From positions 62,001-126,000 of the forward strand of contig QCBN01000001.1 of NCBI GenBank assembly GCA_003281585.1: 64,000 nucleotides of DNA. The letters run 5' to 3'. The notes under the pieces were generated by a model that was given only the letters and a program-made list of their open reading frames with translations, had not been told where the DNA came from and made no database searches. The position numbers and the translations under genes were made by a program. This document shows, one piece after another, positions 33,575 to 42,927 of this stretch (position 1 is the first letter of the stretch; each line of letters opens with the position of its first letter). This stretch comes from Prochlorococcus sp. AG-347-I15. Its GTDB lineage: Bacteria; Cyanobacteriota; Cyanobacteriia; PCC-6307; Cyanobiaceae.

Positions 33575-34048
33575 ATGTTAAGTAAATTCATCAATTCTTT
33601 TCTAGATAAAAAATCCCCAATGACAGTCCATGCTCACTGTGATGGTCCTTGTGGTGTTTACGACCCAGCATCTACTAGAGTTGCAGCTGAAGCAGTTTTA
33701 TCAATGACAAAAAAACTTATTGCATTAGAAGCTCCTTCTAGCACTGATTCAGCAGAGTGGGCTGCATACAGTAATACATTTTCTAGATATGTTGCAGTTA
33801 AAGAAGAGCAAGCAAAAGAAACAAAAAAAGAGATTCTAATTTTGTGGACAGATTACTTTAAACCAGTTCACTTAGAGACTTATCCAGACTTACATGAAAC
33901 CATTTGGAAGGCGGCCAAATTGTGCAGTGCGTGCAAAGTTAATATTGACTTGGCACAAGCTGAAGAACTCATGAGTTATGTAGAAAAAATTCATAATATT
34001 TTCTGGGCTTCAAAAGGAAGATCAGACGCTTTTGTAAAAGCTAGTTAA
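33575..34048 (+). CDS. sodN: Nickel superoxide dismutase
   Basis: Ni-hook HCDGPCGVYDP preceded by a short propeptide. Confidence 0.97.
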   Translation: MLSKFINSFLDKKSPMTVHAHCDGPCGVYDPASTRVAAEAVLSMTKKLIALEAPSSTDSAEWAAYSNTFSRYVAVKEEQAKETKKEILILWTDYFKPVHLETYPDLHETIWKAAKLCSACKVNIDLAQAEELMSYVEKIHNIFWASKGRSDAFVKAS

Positions 34049-34449
34049 TCAGAGTTATTTTCAAAAGTTTTTTTGATTTTATTTTATTTTTTTTAGGTTT
34101 AAGAAAAACCGCGATTATTAGTGGTGAATCGATGTTTCCTTACCTAAAAAAAGGTGACATTGTATTTTTTAAAAAATATAAAAAGAATAAATCAATACTT
34201 AAAAATCGACAAATAGTTATTTTTAATCATCCAATTAAAAATAAAAACCTAATAAAAAGGATAAATTCGGTAAATCAAAATAACGTTGAGGTTATTGGCG
34301 ACAATATTCAATTTAGCGAAGACAGTAATAAATTTGGATTAATCAATAACGAAAAAATAATTGGGATTGTCACCTCTAAATTAATTATTCCTAAATTAAA
34401 AAATTTTTTAATTCAAAAAAACAGAAGCACTCCTTTGAATCCAAAATAA
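34045..34449 (+). CDS. sodX: SodX-type nickel-SOD maturation signal peptidase; true start uncertain, upstream of ATG 34132
   Basis: S26 motif ISGESMFP spans nt 34117-34140, so the catalytic Ser lies upstream of the track ATG; no ATG/GTG/TTG in the open frame from 34045. LIKRI fits the catalytic Lys region. Confidence 0.8.
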   Translation, partial: LIRVIFKSFFDFILFFLGLRKTAIISGESMFPYLKKGDIVFFKKYKKNKSILKNRQIVIFNHPIKNKNLIKRINSVNQNNVEVIGDNIQFSEDSNKFGLINNEKIIGIVTSKLIIPKLKNFLIQKNRSTPLNPK

Positions 34450-35079
34450 TCCCAAAGAAAAGGAAAGACCTCCTGCTACAGCTATTAATCTTTTAATAAA
34501 TTTTTGACTTGCTTTAAAGGTAGTAAAAGATATTAAACAAGTAAAAAGATTCATACTTATGAGTGAACCAATCAAATATGAAATCAAATATAAGCACGCG
34601 CTTGTTAAAGGTAGTGCTAAAGCAGGAAGAACTGCAAGAAAATGTGAACCTCCAGCTATACCGTGTAGCAAGCCTAAACCAGTCAAAGCATGTGAGTGCT
34701 TATTATTATTTTTTTGTTCCTTAACATGAAAGTGAAAGTGACGATGGGCAATTCCATTCTCATGCTTATGGGAATGCGAGTGGATACTTAATTGAAAAGA
34801 ATTTTTTATAGCAAATACTCCAACAATTAGAAGTGAAATTCCAACTAGAAATTCGGTAATACTAGAAAATTTATTTAATGGCGTAATATCCTTAATAAAA
34901 ATCGCTAGAAAAGCTAACAAGAGGACTCCTGAAGAATGTCCCAAGCCCCATGAGAAACTATTTTTAAGAGCTTTTTGGGGATTATTAATCGCTGCTGGTG
35001 CCATTGCAATTAGATGATCAGCGCCACTAACTACATGCACAAATCCTGCGACTATACCTGTTAAAATTACAGCCTGCAT
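34408..35079 (-). CDS. sodT: Probable nickel transporter (SodT / HupE-NicO-like)
   Basis: HVVSGADHLIAMAP, WGLGHSSG and His-rich loop HSHSHKHENGIAHRHFHFH; adjacent to sodN-sodX. Confidence 0.8.
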   Translation of the reverse strand: MQAVILTGIVAGFVHVVSGADHLIAMAPAAINNPQKALKNSFSWGLGHSSGVLLLAFLAIFIKDITPLNKFSSITEFLVGISLLIVGVFAIKNSFQLSIHSHSHKHENGIAHRHFHFHVKEQKNNNKHSHALTGLGLLHGIAGGSHFLAVLPALALPLTSACLYLISYLIGSLISMNLFTCLISFTTFKASQKFIKRLIAVAGGLSFSLGLFWIQRSASVFLN

Positions 35080-35134
35080 ATATATTCAGTACAATTCTGT
35101 TTATTCAATTTTATAGCACGATTTGAAGTCAATA

Positions 35135-36022
35135 TTAAATTGAGTTAAATAATTTCTTAAATGATTGTTCAATATCAGTTTCTTTCATAAAAGTTTCGCC
35201 AATTAATACTCCCATGATTCCAATAGATCTAAGCGATTCTAAATCTTCAGCACAATGTATTCCAGATTCACTTATGGGAATAATATTTTGTTTTAAAAAT
35301 ATATCTGCATATGTATGCATCAATTCTTTTGATGTTTTTAAATCCGTTTTAAAAGTCTTTAAGTCCCTATTATTTATTCCAATCAAATTAAAAGATTTTA
35401 ACTTTAGAATCCTTTCTAATTCATTAGAGTTATGGACTTCAACAAGAACACTCATCTTTAAATTATCAGCTATTTTCTTTAAATAAATTAAATCATCATC
35501 ACTTAAAATCGCAGCGATTAATAATATTGCATCAGCACCGGATACCCTTGCTTTATAAATCTGATAAGCAGAAATAATAAAATCTTTGCAGAGTAGAGGG
35601 AGATTAGTTGATTTCCTTACAGTTTCGAGTATTTCATAACTTCCTTGAAAAAACCTTTTATCGGTAAGTACTGAGATACATGATGCACCTAATCCTTCAT
35701 AAGAAATTGCTATTTTTTCAGGGTTAAAATCTTTTCTAATAACTCCTTTACTAGGACTAGCTTTTTTTATTTCAGCAATAACTCCTGGTTTTATTTTTGA
35801 CTCCAAGATATTTTTGTAAAAATCTTTTGGAGTAGGAAGTTTTTCAGTCTTTTTGATGAGATCTTCTAAAGAGACTATTTTTTTAAAATTCTTAATTTCA
35901 ATATCCTTGTGCCATACAATTTCTTCCAGAATGTTTTTAGCTTGTGATTCTCTATGAGGTACAGCATATTCTAAATTTTCTACCCTTACTGTTGGATTTG
36001 GTGGCCTGCGTCTTATCTCCAT
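35135..36022 (-). CDS. trpC: Indole-3-glycerol phosphate synthase
   Basis: [26 protein letters not shown] motifs. Confidence 0.96.
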   Translation of the reverse strand: MEIRRRPPNPTVRVENLEYAVPHRESQAKNILEEIVWHKDIEIKNFKKIVSLEDLIKKTEKLPTPKDFYKNILESKIKPGVIAEIKKASPSKGVIRKDFNPEKIAISYEGLGASCISVLTDKRFFQGSYEILETVRKSTNLPLLCKDFIISAYQIYKARVSGADAILLIAAILSDDDLIYLKKIADNLKMSVLVEVHNSNELERILKLKSFNLIGINNRDLKTFKTDLKTSKELMHTYADIFLKQNIIPISESGIHCAEDLESLRSIGIMGVLIGETFMKETDIEQSFKKLFNSI

Positions 36023-36034
36023 TAATTTTAGATA

Positions 36035-37474
36035 TTATTTTATTTGAGAAGCCGCTTGTTTATATGCGACCTCCACTACTTCACTAAGTGTAGGATGAGT
36101 ATGAACTTCTTTAGATAATTCAATTACATCTTGGTTCCTTGAAATAGCGTTCGAAATTTCTTGAATTAAATCTGCTGCATGTAACCCAAAAATATGAGCC
36201 CCTAATACTTTCCCATTATCTTTGTTGAAAATCAACTTTAGCAATCCATCACTCTCTAATTCAGCCAATGCTTTTGAATTAGCCTTAAAGAAACTTTTGA
36301 CAACTCCCAAAGTAAAATTTTCTTTTGTAGATATCTCTTTAGCTTCAACTTCAGAGAGACCAACTGAACTTATCTCTGGGTGAGTAAAGGTTGCTGCGGG
36401 GATACTTTTATAGTTAATTTCGACATTACCACCGCAAATATTATCAACAGCAATAGTACCCTGCGCTGCAGCTGTATGGGCAAGCATTAGTTTGCCCGTT
36501 ACATCTCCAACAGCCCAAATATTAGGTATTATTTCATCACCATTCTTAACTCTCATTTGATCATCTACAGGAATGAAACCTTTTACTGTTTCGATACCAA
36601 CCGACTCAAGATTTAAGTTATTACTATTAGGACTTCTGCCAGTTGCGACTAGTACAGCGTCAACTTCTAAAGTTTCTACAACTTCCTTAGATTTTGCATC
36701 AGTCAGTTCTATTTTTACAGGGCATCCAGGTGTTATTTTTGTCGCAAAGGCATTTGATTTTGTGTCTATATCTCTTGCTTGAATAAGGTTCTTCTTAGCA
36801 ATTTTAGTGATGTCTGGATCAAATGTTGGCATAATATTTTCCAAAGCCTCGATCATGGTAACTTCACAACCAAGCGCGGTATAAACATCAGCAAATTCTA
36901 GACCTATATATCCGCTTCCAATAATTGCTATCCATCTTGGAAGCCACTCAAGTTTAACCGCATCATCACTAGTAAATACGGTCCTATTATCCAAAGTTAT
37001 TCCACGGGGGACAAAAGGAGAAGAGCCTGTTGCTATTACAATATCTTTACATGTGAAAATTTTATCAATTCCGTTTTTATCTCTTACACCTACTTTTTGA
37101 TTTCCTTCAATTCTTCCAATACCCAAAATAATTTCAACTCCACTTCTTTTGAGAGTTTTTGTTAAATTTTCTCTAACATTTAAAACTAAATTATTTGCAT
37201 GATCTGCAATTTTTGATCTCTCGAACCTCACTGGTGAAGTATGTATACCAAATTTAGCTAAATGTTCATAATTAGCTATTTCTCTAACTTTTCCACTTGC
37301 AGCCAAAAGAGCTTTAGATGGAACACAACCTTTGTTAACACAAGTGCCTCCCATATCAGAAGATTCTACTATTGCGACTTTCAGTCCCTTACCAGCAGCA
37401 TGTTTAGCGGCATCAAAACCTCCATATCCTGCACCTATTACGATTAAATCAAAATCAAAACTTGAATCAGTCAC
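36035..37474 (-). CDS. lpdA: Dihydrolipoyl dehydrogenase
   Basis: GGTCVNKGCVPSKALL redox motif, FAD/NAD Rossmann motifs, C-terminal HTHPTLSE. Confidence 0.95.
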   Translation of the reverse strand: MTDSSFDFDLIVIGAGYGGFDAAKHAAGKGLKVAIVESSDMGGTCVNKGCVPSKALLAASGKVREIANYEHLAKFGIHTSPVRFERSKIADHANNLVLNVRENLTKTLKRSGVEIILGIGRIEGNQKVGVRDKNGIDKIFTCKDIVIATGSSPFVPRGITLDNRTVFTSDDAVKLEWLPRWIAIIGSGYIGLEFADVYTALGCEVTMIEALENIMPTFDPDITKIAKKNLIQARDIDTKSNAFATKITPGCPVKIELTDAKSKEVVETLEVDAVLVATGRSPNSNNLNLESVGIETVKGFIPVDDQMRVKNGDEIIPNIWAVGDVTGKLMLAHTAAAQGTIAVDNICGGNVEINYKSIPAATFTHPEISSVGLSEVEAKEISTKENFTLGVVKSFFKANSKALAELESDGLLKLIFNKDNGKVLGAHIFGLHAADLIQEISNAISRNQDVIELSKEVHTHPTLSEVVEVAYKQAASQIK

Positions 37475-37485
37475 TTTTTATTTAT

Positions 37486-38340
37486 TTATTTAGAGGTGTA
37501 TGCGACTCTTTTTCGTTCTAGTAATAACGGAACTGCAACACAAGCCACATTCAATGATTCTACAATCTCGCTATGCGGAATTGTAATTGTTTCATTAAAT
37601 GCTTCTTGAATTTTTTTATGAATACCTTGGCCTTCATTACCCAAAATTAATGCTGTACGTCTAGACCAATCAACTTCCCAGTAAGGTTTTGAAGGTTTTT
37701 TTGAACTCTCATTATGGCTACTAGTAGAGAAAATTTTAAATCCTAAACTTGATAATTCAGACAAAGACTTAAGTAAAGAATTTAATATTTCTTCTTCAAT
37801 GCCATCAAATCTTAAAAATGGCAGATGAAAAACTGCACCTGAGGATGCTCTTAATACCTTTTGGCCTAATGGGTGCGCACCTCCAGCTAAAAGAATTACA
37901 TTAACACCCGCAGCTAAAGCGGTTCTAAATAGATTACCCATATTCCCAGGATCTTGAATTCTGTCGAGAACAAGAACAAAATCATCTTTTCTATTAAATT
38001 GATAATTAGGCATTACTGAAATCTCCACTAAAGCTGCTATCCCATCTGGATTAATTGTTGAAATCGCAGATGCCAAGACTTCCTCTGAGACAATATTTAT
38101 TGATGTCTCATCAAATTTTTTGCTTAGATTTTGATTCTTTCTTAGCCATTTTTCGGTAACTAAAATCTTAGAGGGATTTTTTCCAGACTTCAGCAATTCT
38201 TCAATGAGATGTGTACCCTCTATGCAAAAAAAGTCTTGATCTTTTGGAGATGATCCTCTTTTAAATGATCTAAATCTTTTAACTAGATTATTGTTTTTAC
38301 TAGTTATTTTTAAAAAAGTATTTTTTATGAGAATTTTGAA
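37486..38340 (-). CDS. TrmH/SpoU-family RNA methyltransferase; N-terminus extends past track start 38196
   Basis: SPOUT motifs (DRIQDPGNMGNLFRTALAAG, LILGNEGQG); in-frame upstream KITSKNNNLVKRFRSFKRGSSPKDQDFFCIEGTHLIEELL matches the SpoU substrate-binding domain. Confidence 0.85.
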   Translation of the reverse strand, partial: FKILIKNTFLKITSKNNNLVKRFRSFKRGSSPKDQDFFCIEGTHLIEELLKSGKNPSKILVTEKWLRKNQNLSKKFDETSINIVSEEVLASAISTINPDGIAALVEISVMPNYQFNRKDDFVLVLDRIQDPGNMGNLFRTALAAGVNVILLAGGAHPLGQKVLRASSGAVFHLPFLRFDGIEEEILNSLLKSLSELSSLGFKIFSTSSHNESSKKPSKPYWEVDWSRRTALILGNEGQGIHKKIQEAFNETITIPHSEIVESLNVACVAVPLLLERKRVAYTSK

Positions 38341-38517
38341 AAATTTGTTATCAACTATATTTTAATTACATAAATATTTTGATCAATTATTTATTAAATT
38401 TTTATTTCCCAAGAAATCAAAAAATACATTTTCATTTTTAATTAATATTCATGACGTTACATAGGGTGGACTTAATATTATTAGTTTGTCATGATGAATC
38501 TAATAAATTAAGTCTTA

Positions 38518-39888
38518 ATGATTTGCGGAAGCAAAACGAAGTCATATCTTAAATCGCAAAATTTAAAGATTCTTGGCCAAGGCAAGTTAAATGGAATAGT
38601 TGAAATAAGTGGTGCGAAGAATTCCGCCTTAGTTTTATTAGCCTCATCATTGCTAACTAATGAAAAAATAATTCTTGAAAATGTACCTTTTCTCACTGAT
38701 ATTGAAAAGATGGGGAATATCTTAAAGAATTTAGGAGTGAATTTAGTTCGTAAAAACAACCAACTAGAAATAGATCCAACAACTATTTCGATTAAAGAAC
38801 TTCCATATGAACTTGTTAAAGGATTAAGAGCTAGTTTCTTTTGTATAGGTGCGCTATTAACTAAATTTGGAGAAGCTCAAGTACCGTTACCAGGTGGATG
38901 CAATATTGGTTCAAGGCCAATAGACGAGCATATTAAAGGATTAATCGCACTAGGAGCAGACATTATTATTGAAGAGGGAATTGTAAAGGCAAAAACAAGG
39001 GGAAACAAAAATAGACTTCATGGCACTCATATTAAATTAAATTGTCCAAGTGTAGGTGCGACTGAAACTTTAATAATGGCTGCATCTTTAGCCAAAGGAA
39101 GAACTACTATTGAAAATGCTGCTAGAGAACCTGAAGTTCAAGATTTATGCCAAATGCTTAATAAAATGGGGGCAAAAATTTATGACTCCGGTAAAGAAAC
39201 AATTATTATTGATGGTGTTAATAATCTTGGCGGATGTACTCATAAAGTAATTCCGGACCGAATTGAAGCTGGAACTTTTCTAATAGCTGCTGCTGCAACT
39301 TCCTCTTCAATAACAATTTCTCCAGTAATCCCTCATCATCTTGAAGCTGTCACTAATAAGCTTAAAGAGAGTGGGAGTAAAATTACGATTAAAGGTAATT
39401 CGATTTCTATCAAGAGTAAAGAGATTAATGGAGTAGATATTGAAACAGCTCCTTTCCCAGGCTTTCCTACTGATTTGCAGGCACCATTTACAACTCTAAT
39501 GACAATCGCAAATGGTGAATCAAAGATAACTGAAACAATTTTCGAAAACAGAATGAATCATATTTATTTACTTAATGAAATGGGCGCAAGTATAAAACTA
39601 AACAAAAACGTAGCTCACATCAAAGGTGTTAAAACAATTAATGGGATGAATCTAGTTGGCTCAGATTTAAGGTCATCAGCTGCATTAATAATTGCAGGAA
39701 TCATCGCAAAAGGCAGTAGTAATTTCTATGGATTAGAGCATCTAGATAGAGGTTATGAAAATTTTGAATTAAAACTAAAAAATTTAGGTGTAAAAATAAT
39801 CAGAGAGATTAGTAAAAATACTTTTGAGGAAAATGGATATAAAATTGAACCAAGATCTGAGAATCTTCCAAAACTCGAAGCAGCTTAG
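38518..39888 (+). CDS. murA: UDP-N-acetylglucosamine 1-carboxyvinyltransferase
   Basis: GAKNSALVLLASSLL, PLPGGCNIGSRPIDEH, FPTDLQAPF motifs. Confidence 0.96.
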   Translation: MICGSKTKSYLKSQNLKILGQGKLNGIVEISGAKNSALVLLASSLLTNEKIILENVPFLTDIEKMGNILKNLGVNLVRKNNQLEIDPTTISIKELPYELVKGLRASFFCIGALLTKFGEAQVPLPGGCNIGSRPIDEHIKGLIALGADIIIEEGIVKAKTRGNKNRLHGTHIKLNCPSVGATETLIMAASLAKGRTTIENAAREPEVQDLCQMLNKMGAKIYDSGKETIIIDGVNNLGGCTHKVIPDRIEAGTFLIAAAATSSSITISPVIPHHLEAVTNKLKESGSKITIKGNSISIKSKEINGVDIETAPFPGFPTDLQAPFTTLMTIANGESKITETIFENRMNHIYLLNEMGASIKLNKNVAHIKGVKTINGMNLVGSDLRSSAALIIAGIIAKGSSNFYGLEHLDRGYENFELKLKNLGVKIIREISKNTFEENGYKIEPRSENLPKLEAA

Positions 39889-39926
39889 TCTTTTCCAAAG
39901 ATATTTTTAAAACTAAGGAAGATGAT

Positions 39927-40037
39927 TCAAACGTAAGCAATATTGATTAGTGAAATACAACCCAAAAATAATATAAACAAAACTAGAAAGCGATTAGACC
40001 ATATTTTATTTAAACCATTAAATTTAAATTCGCTCAT
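39927..40037 (-). CDS. Micro-ORF, single-TM protein (36 aa)
   Basis: MSEFKFNGLNKIWSNRFLVLFILFLGCISLINIAYV*; start overlaps the stop of the preceding ORF (ATGA). Confidence 0.5.
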   Translation of the reverse strand: MSEFKFNGLNKIWSNRFLVLFILFLGCISLINIAYV

Positions 40038-40141
40038 GCCCAAGTTCCGCTATTAGATCCGAATGTTGTAAGTATAGTTACTGCAAAAAAAAGATAAGGG
40101 ACCAATTTAAAGGATAATTTTTTAGCTTGAGTTTTAGACAT
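40034..40141 (-). CDS. Micro-ORF, single-TM protein (35 aa)
   Basis: MSKTQAKKLSFKLVPYLFFAVTILTTFGSNSGTWA*; coupled by ATGA overlap to 39927..40037. Confidence 0.5.
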   Translation of the reverse strand: MSKTQAKKLSFKLVPYLFFAVTILTTFGSNSGTWA

Positions 40142-40420
40142 TTGTTTTTTTTTCTAATATAACACAATATTACTAATCATGAAGCTATCTCCTTTCAAAA
40201 AAGACTTTTAGGCGTAAATTAAACACAAAAACGTAACAGAAATGTTTTTATTTTCTTTTTTCCCTCATTTCTTGTCAGCAAATGCAATAAATAATTCTTT
40301 GTTTTTATCGAAAAGATTAACTATTAACAAACGTTATCTTGATCACTGTTCCTTTACCAAAACAATAGTCAATAAGTTGATTTTTGTTATAATAAAAAAG
40401 TTCATTTTTTCAAAAGCCTT

Positions 40421-40502
40421 GGGAGCGTGGTGGAATTGGTAGACGCACCGCACTCAAAATGCGGCACCTTCGGGTATGTCGGTTCAAGTCCGACCGCTCC
40501 CA
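40421..40502 (+). tRNA. tRNA-Leu (CAA)
   Basis: Acceptor GGGAGCG/CGCTCCC, anticodon stem CCGCA-CTCAAAA-TGCGG, variable arm and GGTTCAAGTCC T-arm. Confidence 0.96.
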
Positions 40503-40507
40503 CTTTA

Positions 40508-41683
40508 ATGAATACCTATAGTCGATTCGACGTATCATTCAAAAAAGGAAAAGGTTGTTGGCTATGGGACAAAACAGGAAAAAGGTATCTAGATGCGGTC
40601 GCTGGTATAGCAACTTGTAGTCTTGGACATAGCGACAGAGTTTTAAGAAGAAGGTTATCAACTCAACTAAAAAAGATTCAGCACATTTCTAATCTCTACA
40701 ACATTGAAGAACAAGAACAATTAAGCAGAACTTTAACGAATATGAGTTGTGCTAAAAGCGTCTTTTTCTGTAATAGTGGTGCGGAAGCAAATGAATCAGC
40801 AATTAAATTAATTAAAAAATATGGAAATAAAACAAATAAAGGTAAAGAATCAATTATTCTCGCAGCAGAATCCAGCTTCCATGGAAGAACGCTTGCAGCC
40901 TTGAGTGCCACTGGACAACCAAAATATCAAAAAGGTTTCGAACCAATGATTCAAGGGTTCAAATTTTTTAAATTTAACAATTTTGATTCGGTAAAAAAAT
41001 TATTTGAGGAGTGTGAAAATAATGATCAAAAAATTTCCGGCGTTTTAGTTGAACCAATACAAGGCGAAGGCGGCGTAATTCCTGGAAGTAAAATATTTTT
41101 TAAAAGCCTGAGAGATATATGTGATAAATATAATTCTCTTCTCATTTTAGATGAGGTCCAAAGTGGAGTAGGTCGAACTGGGAAAATGTGGGGTTATGAG
41201 AATTTAGGAATTGAACCTGATGGATTCACCCTCGCTAAAGGATTAGGAGGAGGTCATGCAATTGGAGCATTATTGGTAAAAGAAAAAGCCAACATTTTTT
41301 CTCCAGGGGATCATGCAAGCACTTTTGGAGGGAACCCATTCGCTTGTAAAGCTGCCCTAACTGTATTAGAAGAAATAAATAGAAGAAATATTATCAATAA
41401 TGTTTATCTAAGGGGGGAACAATTAAGTGCTGGGTTTGAAGAATTGTCAAAAAAATTTCCAAATATTATTAGCGGGAAAAGAGGTTTAGGTTTAATACAA
41501 GGTCTTGTGATCAATGATGATTATGCTGATGCAAAAAAAATTACATTAAAAGCTTTTGATAAAGGATTACTGGTTGTTCCTGCAGGAGGAAATGTTGTAA
41601 GGATTGTCCCACCATTAGTTATTTCTCGAAGAGAAATTAATATTCTTTTGGAAAAGCTAAATTCAATTTTTGAAGAGTTATAG
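40508..41683 (+). CDS. argD: Acetylornithine aminotransferase
   Basis: PLP-dependent class III motifs (FCNSGAEANESAIKLIKKYG, ILDEVQSGVGRTGK, ASTFGGNPFAC). The track ORF starts inside tRNA-Leu; true start is ATG 40508. Confidence 0.95.
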   Translation: MNTYSRFDVSFKKGKGCWLWDKTGKRYLDAVAGIATCSLGHSDRVLRRRLSTQLKKIQHISNLYNIEEQEQLSRTLTNMSCAKSVFFCNSGAEANESAIKLIKKYGNKTNKGKESIILAAESSFHGRTLAALSATGQPKYQKGFEPMIQGFKFFKFNNFDSVKKLFEECENNDQKISGVLVEPIQGEGGVIPGSKIFFKSLRDICDKYNSLLILDEVQSGVGRTGKMWGYENLGIEPDGFTLAKGLGGGHAIGALLVKEKANIFSPGDHASTFGGNPFACKAALTVLEEINRRNIINNVYLRGEQLSAGFEELSKKFPNIISGKRGLGLIQGLVINDDYADAKKITLKAFDKGLLVVPAGGNVVRIVPPLVISRREINILLEKLNSIFEEL

Positions 41684-41694
41684 CAATTTAAATT

Positions 41695-42927
41695 TTGAAA
41701 AATGCAAATTTAAAAACTTTTGAATTATTATCTCCTAAATATGAAAGGGATAATATCAAGTTAGGTTTATCAAGAATTAAAAAAGCACTTCAAGAACTTG
41801 GTAATCCTTGCAAGAATATCCCTGCGATACAGATTATTGGAACCAATGGGAAAGGATCAATCGCGGCATATTTAGAAAGTATACTTTCAGAAGCTAAAAG
41901 GAATTTCGGTGTAACGACATCTCCTCATCTTTTGGATGTATGTGAGAGGATTAGAGTTAATAAAAAAAATATCAACCAAACTGATTTTGAAAAAATCTAT
42001 AAATTAATAGAAAAAAATTTTTCAACATTTGAATTAACACCTTTTGAAAAAATCATATGCTGCGCACTAAATTTTTTTGACCATCAAAAAGTTGAATTAC
42101 TCATTCTTGAAGCTGGCTTAGGGGGACGGTTAGACGCTACAACAGCCCATAAATCTAGACCAATCATTGCTATTGGGAATATTGGCTTAGACCATAAAGA
42201 ATTTCTTGGAGATACGATTGAAAAAATTGCCGAAGAAAAATTAGCAGTTATTGAAAAAAACTCAATTGTCATCTCATGCAATCAAAGTAGTCAAGTTGAA
42301 CATTTAATAACAAAAAAAGTTAAAGAGGTTGGAGCAGAAATTATTTGGAAAGATTCAATTTCAAACAGCTATGAACTTGGATTAAAAGGAATTTTTCAAA
42401 AGCAAAATGCTTCAGTGGCTGTTGGAGCAATTGAAGCGCTGAATAATTTGGGATTTAATATAAAAGAAAAACACATATCTGAAGGTCTTAAAAAGACAAT
42501 TTGGAACGGAAGGCTAGAAATAATAAATTATTTCAACAAAGAAATTCTTGTAGATTGTGCGCACAATTATCCTGCTGCAAAAGCACTCTCTAATGAGCGA
42601 AGCAATTGGGAGAATGAAGATAAAGGAATTTATTGGATTTTAGGTGTCCAAAGACAAAAAGATATTTACGCAATATTAAAAACACTTCTAAAGAAAAATG
42701 ATCACTTATTACTTGTGCCAGTTCCAAACCAACCTAGTTGGCAATTAAATGATCTCTCTCAGATTAAAGAAATTGACTTTAAAAAAACACTTGAATTTAA
42801 AACATTTGAACTTGCCATTGAGTATTTATTTTCCCTAGAAAAATGGCCACCTAATCATCCTGTTCTAACCGGCTCTATTTTTTTAGTTGCTGAATTTATT
42901 AAATTTGCGAATAAACAGAAATATTAA
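41695..42927 (+). CDS. folC: Folylpolyglutamate/dihydrofolate synthase
   Basis: GTNGKGS motif, TTSPHL, Mur ligase-like; TTG start. Confidence 0.93.
   Translation: MKNANLKTFELLSPKYERDNIKLGLSRIKKALQELGNPCKNIPAIQIIGTNGKGSIAAYLESILSEAKRNFGVTTSPHLLDVCERIRVNKKNINQTDFEKIYKLIEKNFSTFELTPFEKIICCALNFFDHQKVELLILEAGLGGRLDATTAHKSRPIIAIGNIGLDHKEFLGDTIEKIAEEKLAVIEKNSIVISCNQSSQVEHLITKKVKEVGAEIIWKDSISNSYELGLKGIFQKQNASVAVGAIEALNNLGFNIKEKHISEGLKKTIWNGRLEIINYFNKEILVDCAHNYPAAKALSNERSNWENEDKGIYWILGVQRQKDIYAILKTLLKKNDHLLLVPVPNQPSWQLNDLSQIKEIDFKKTLEFKTFELAIEYLFSLEKWPPNHPVLTGSIFLVAEFIKFANKQKY

Noticed and set aside
40242-40442. 66-aa ORF upstream of argD
   Set aside because: Runs into tRNA-Leu and has low-complexity composition; the argD track start at 40427 is rejected for the same reason in favour of ATG 40508.
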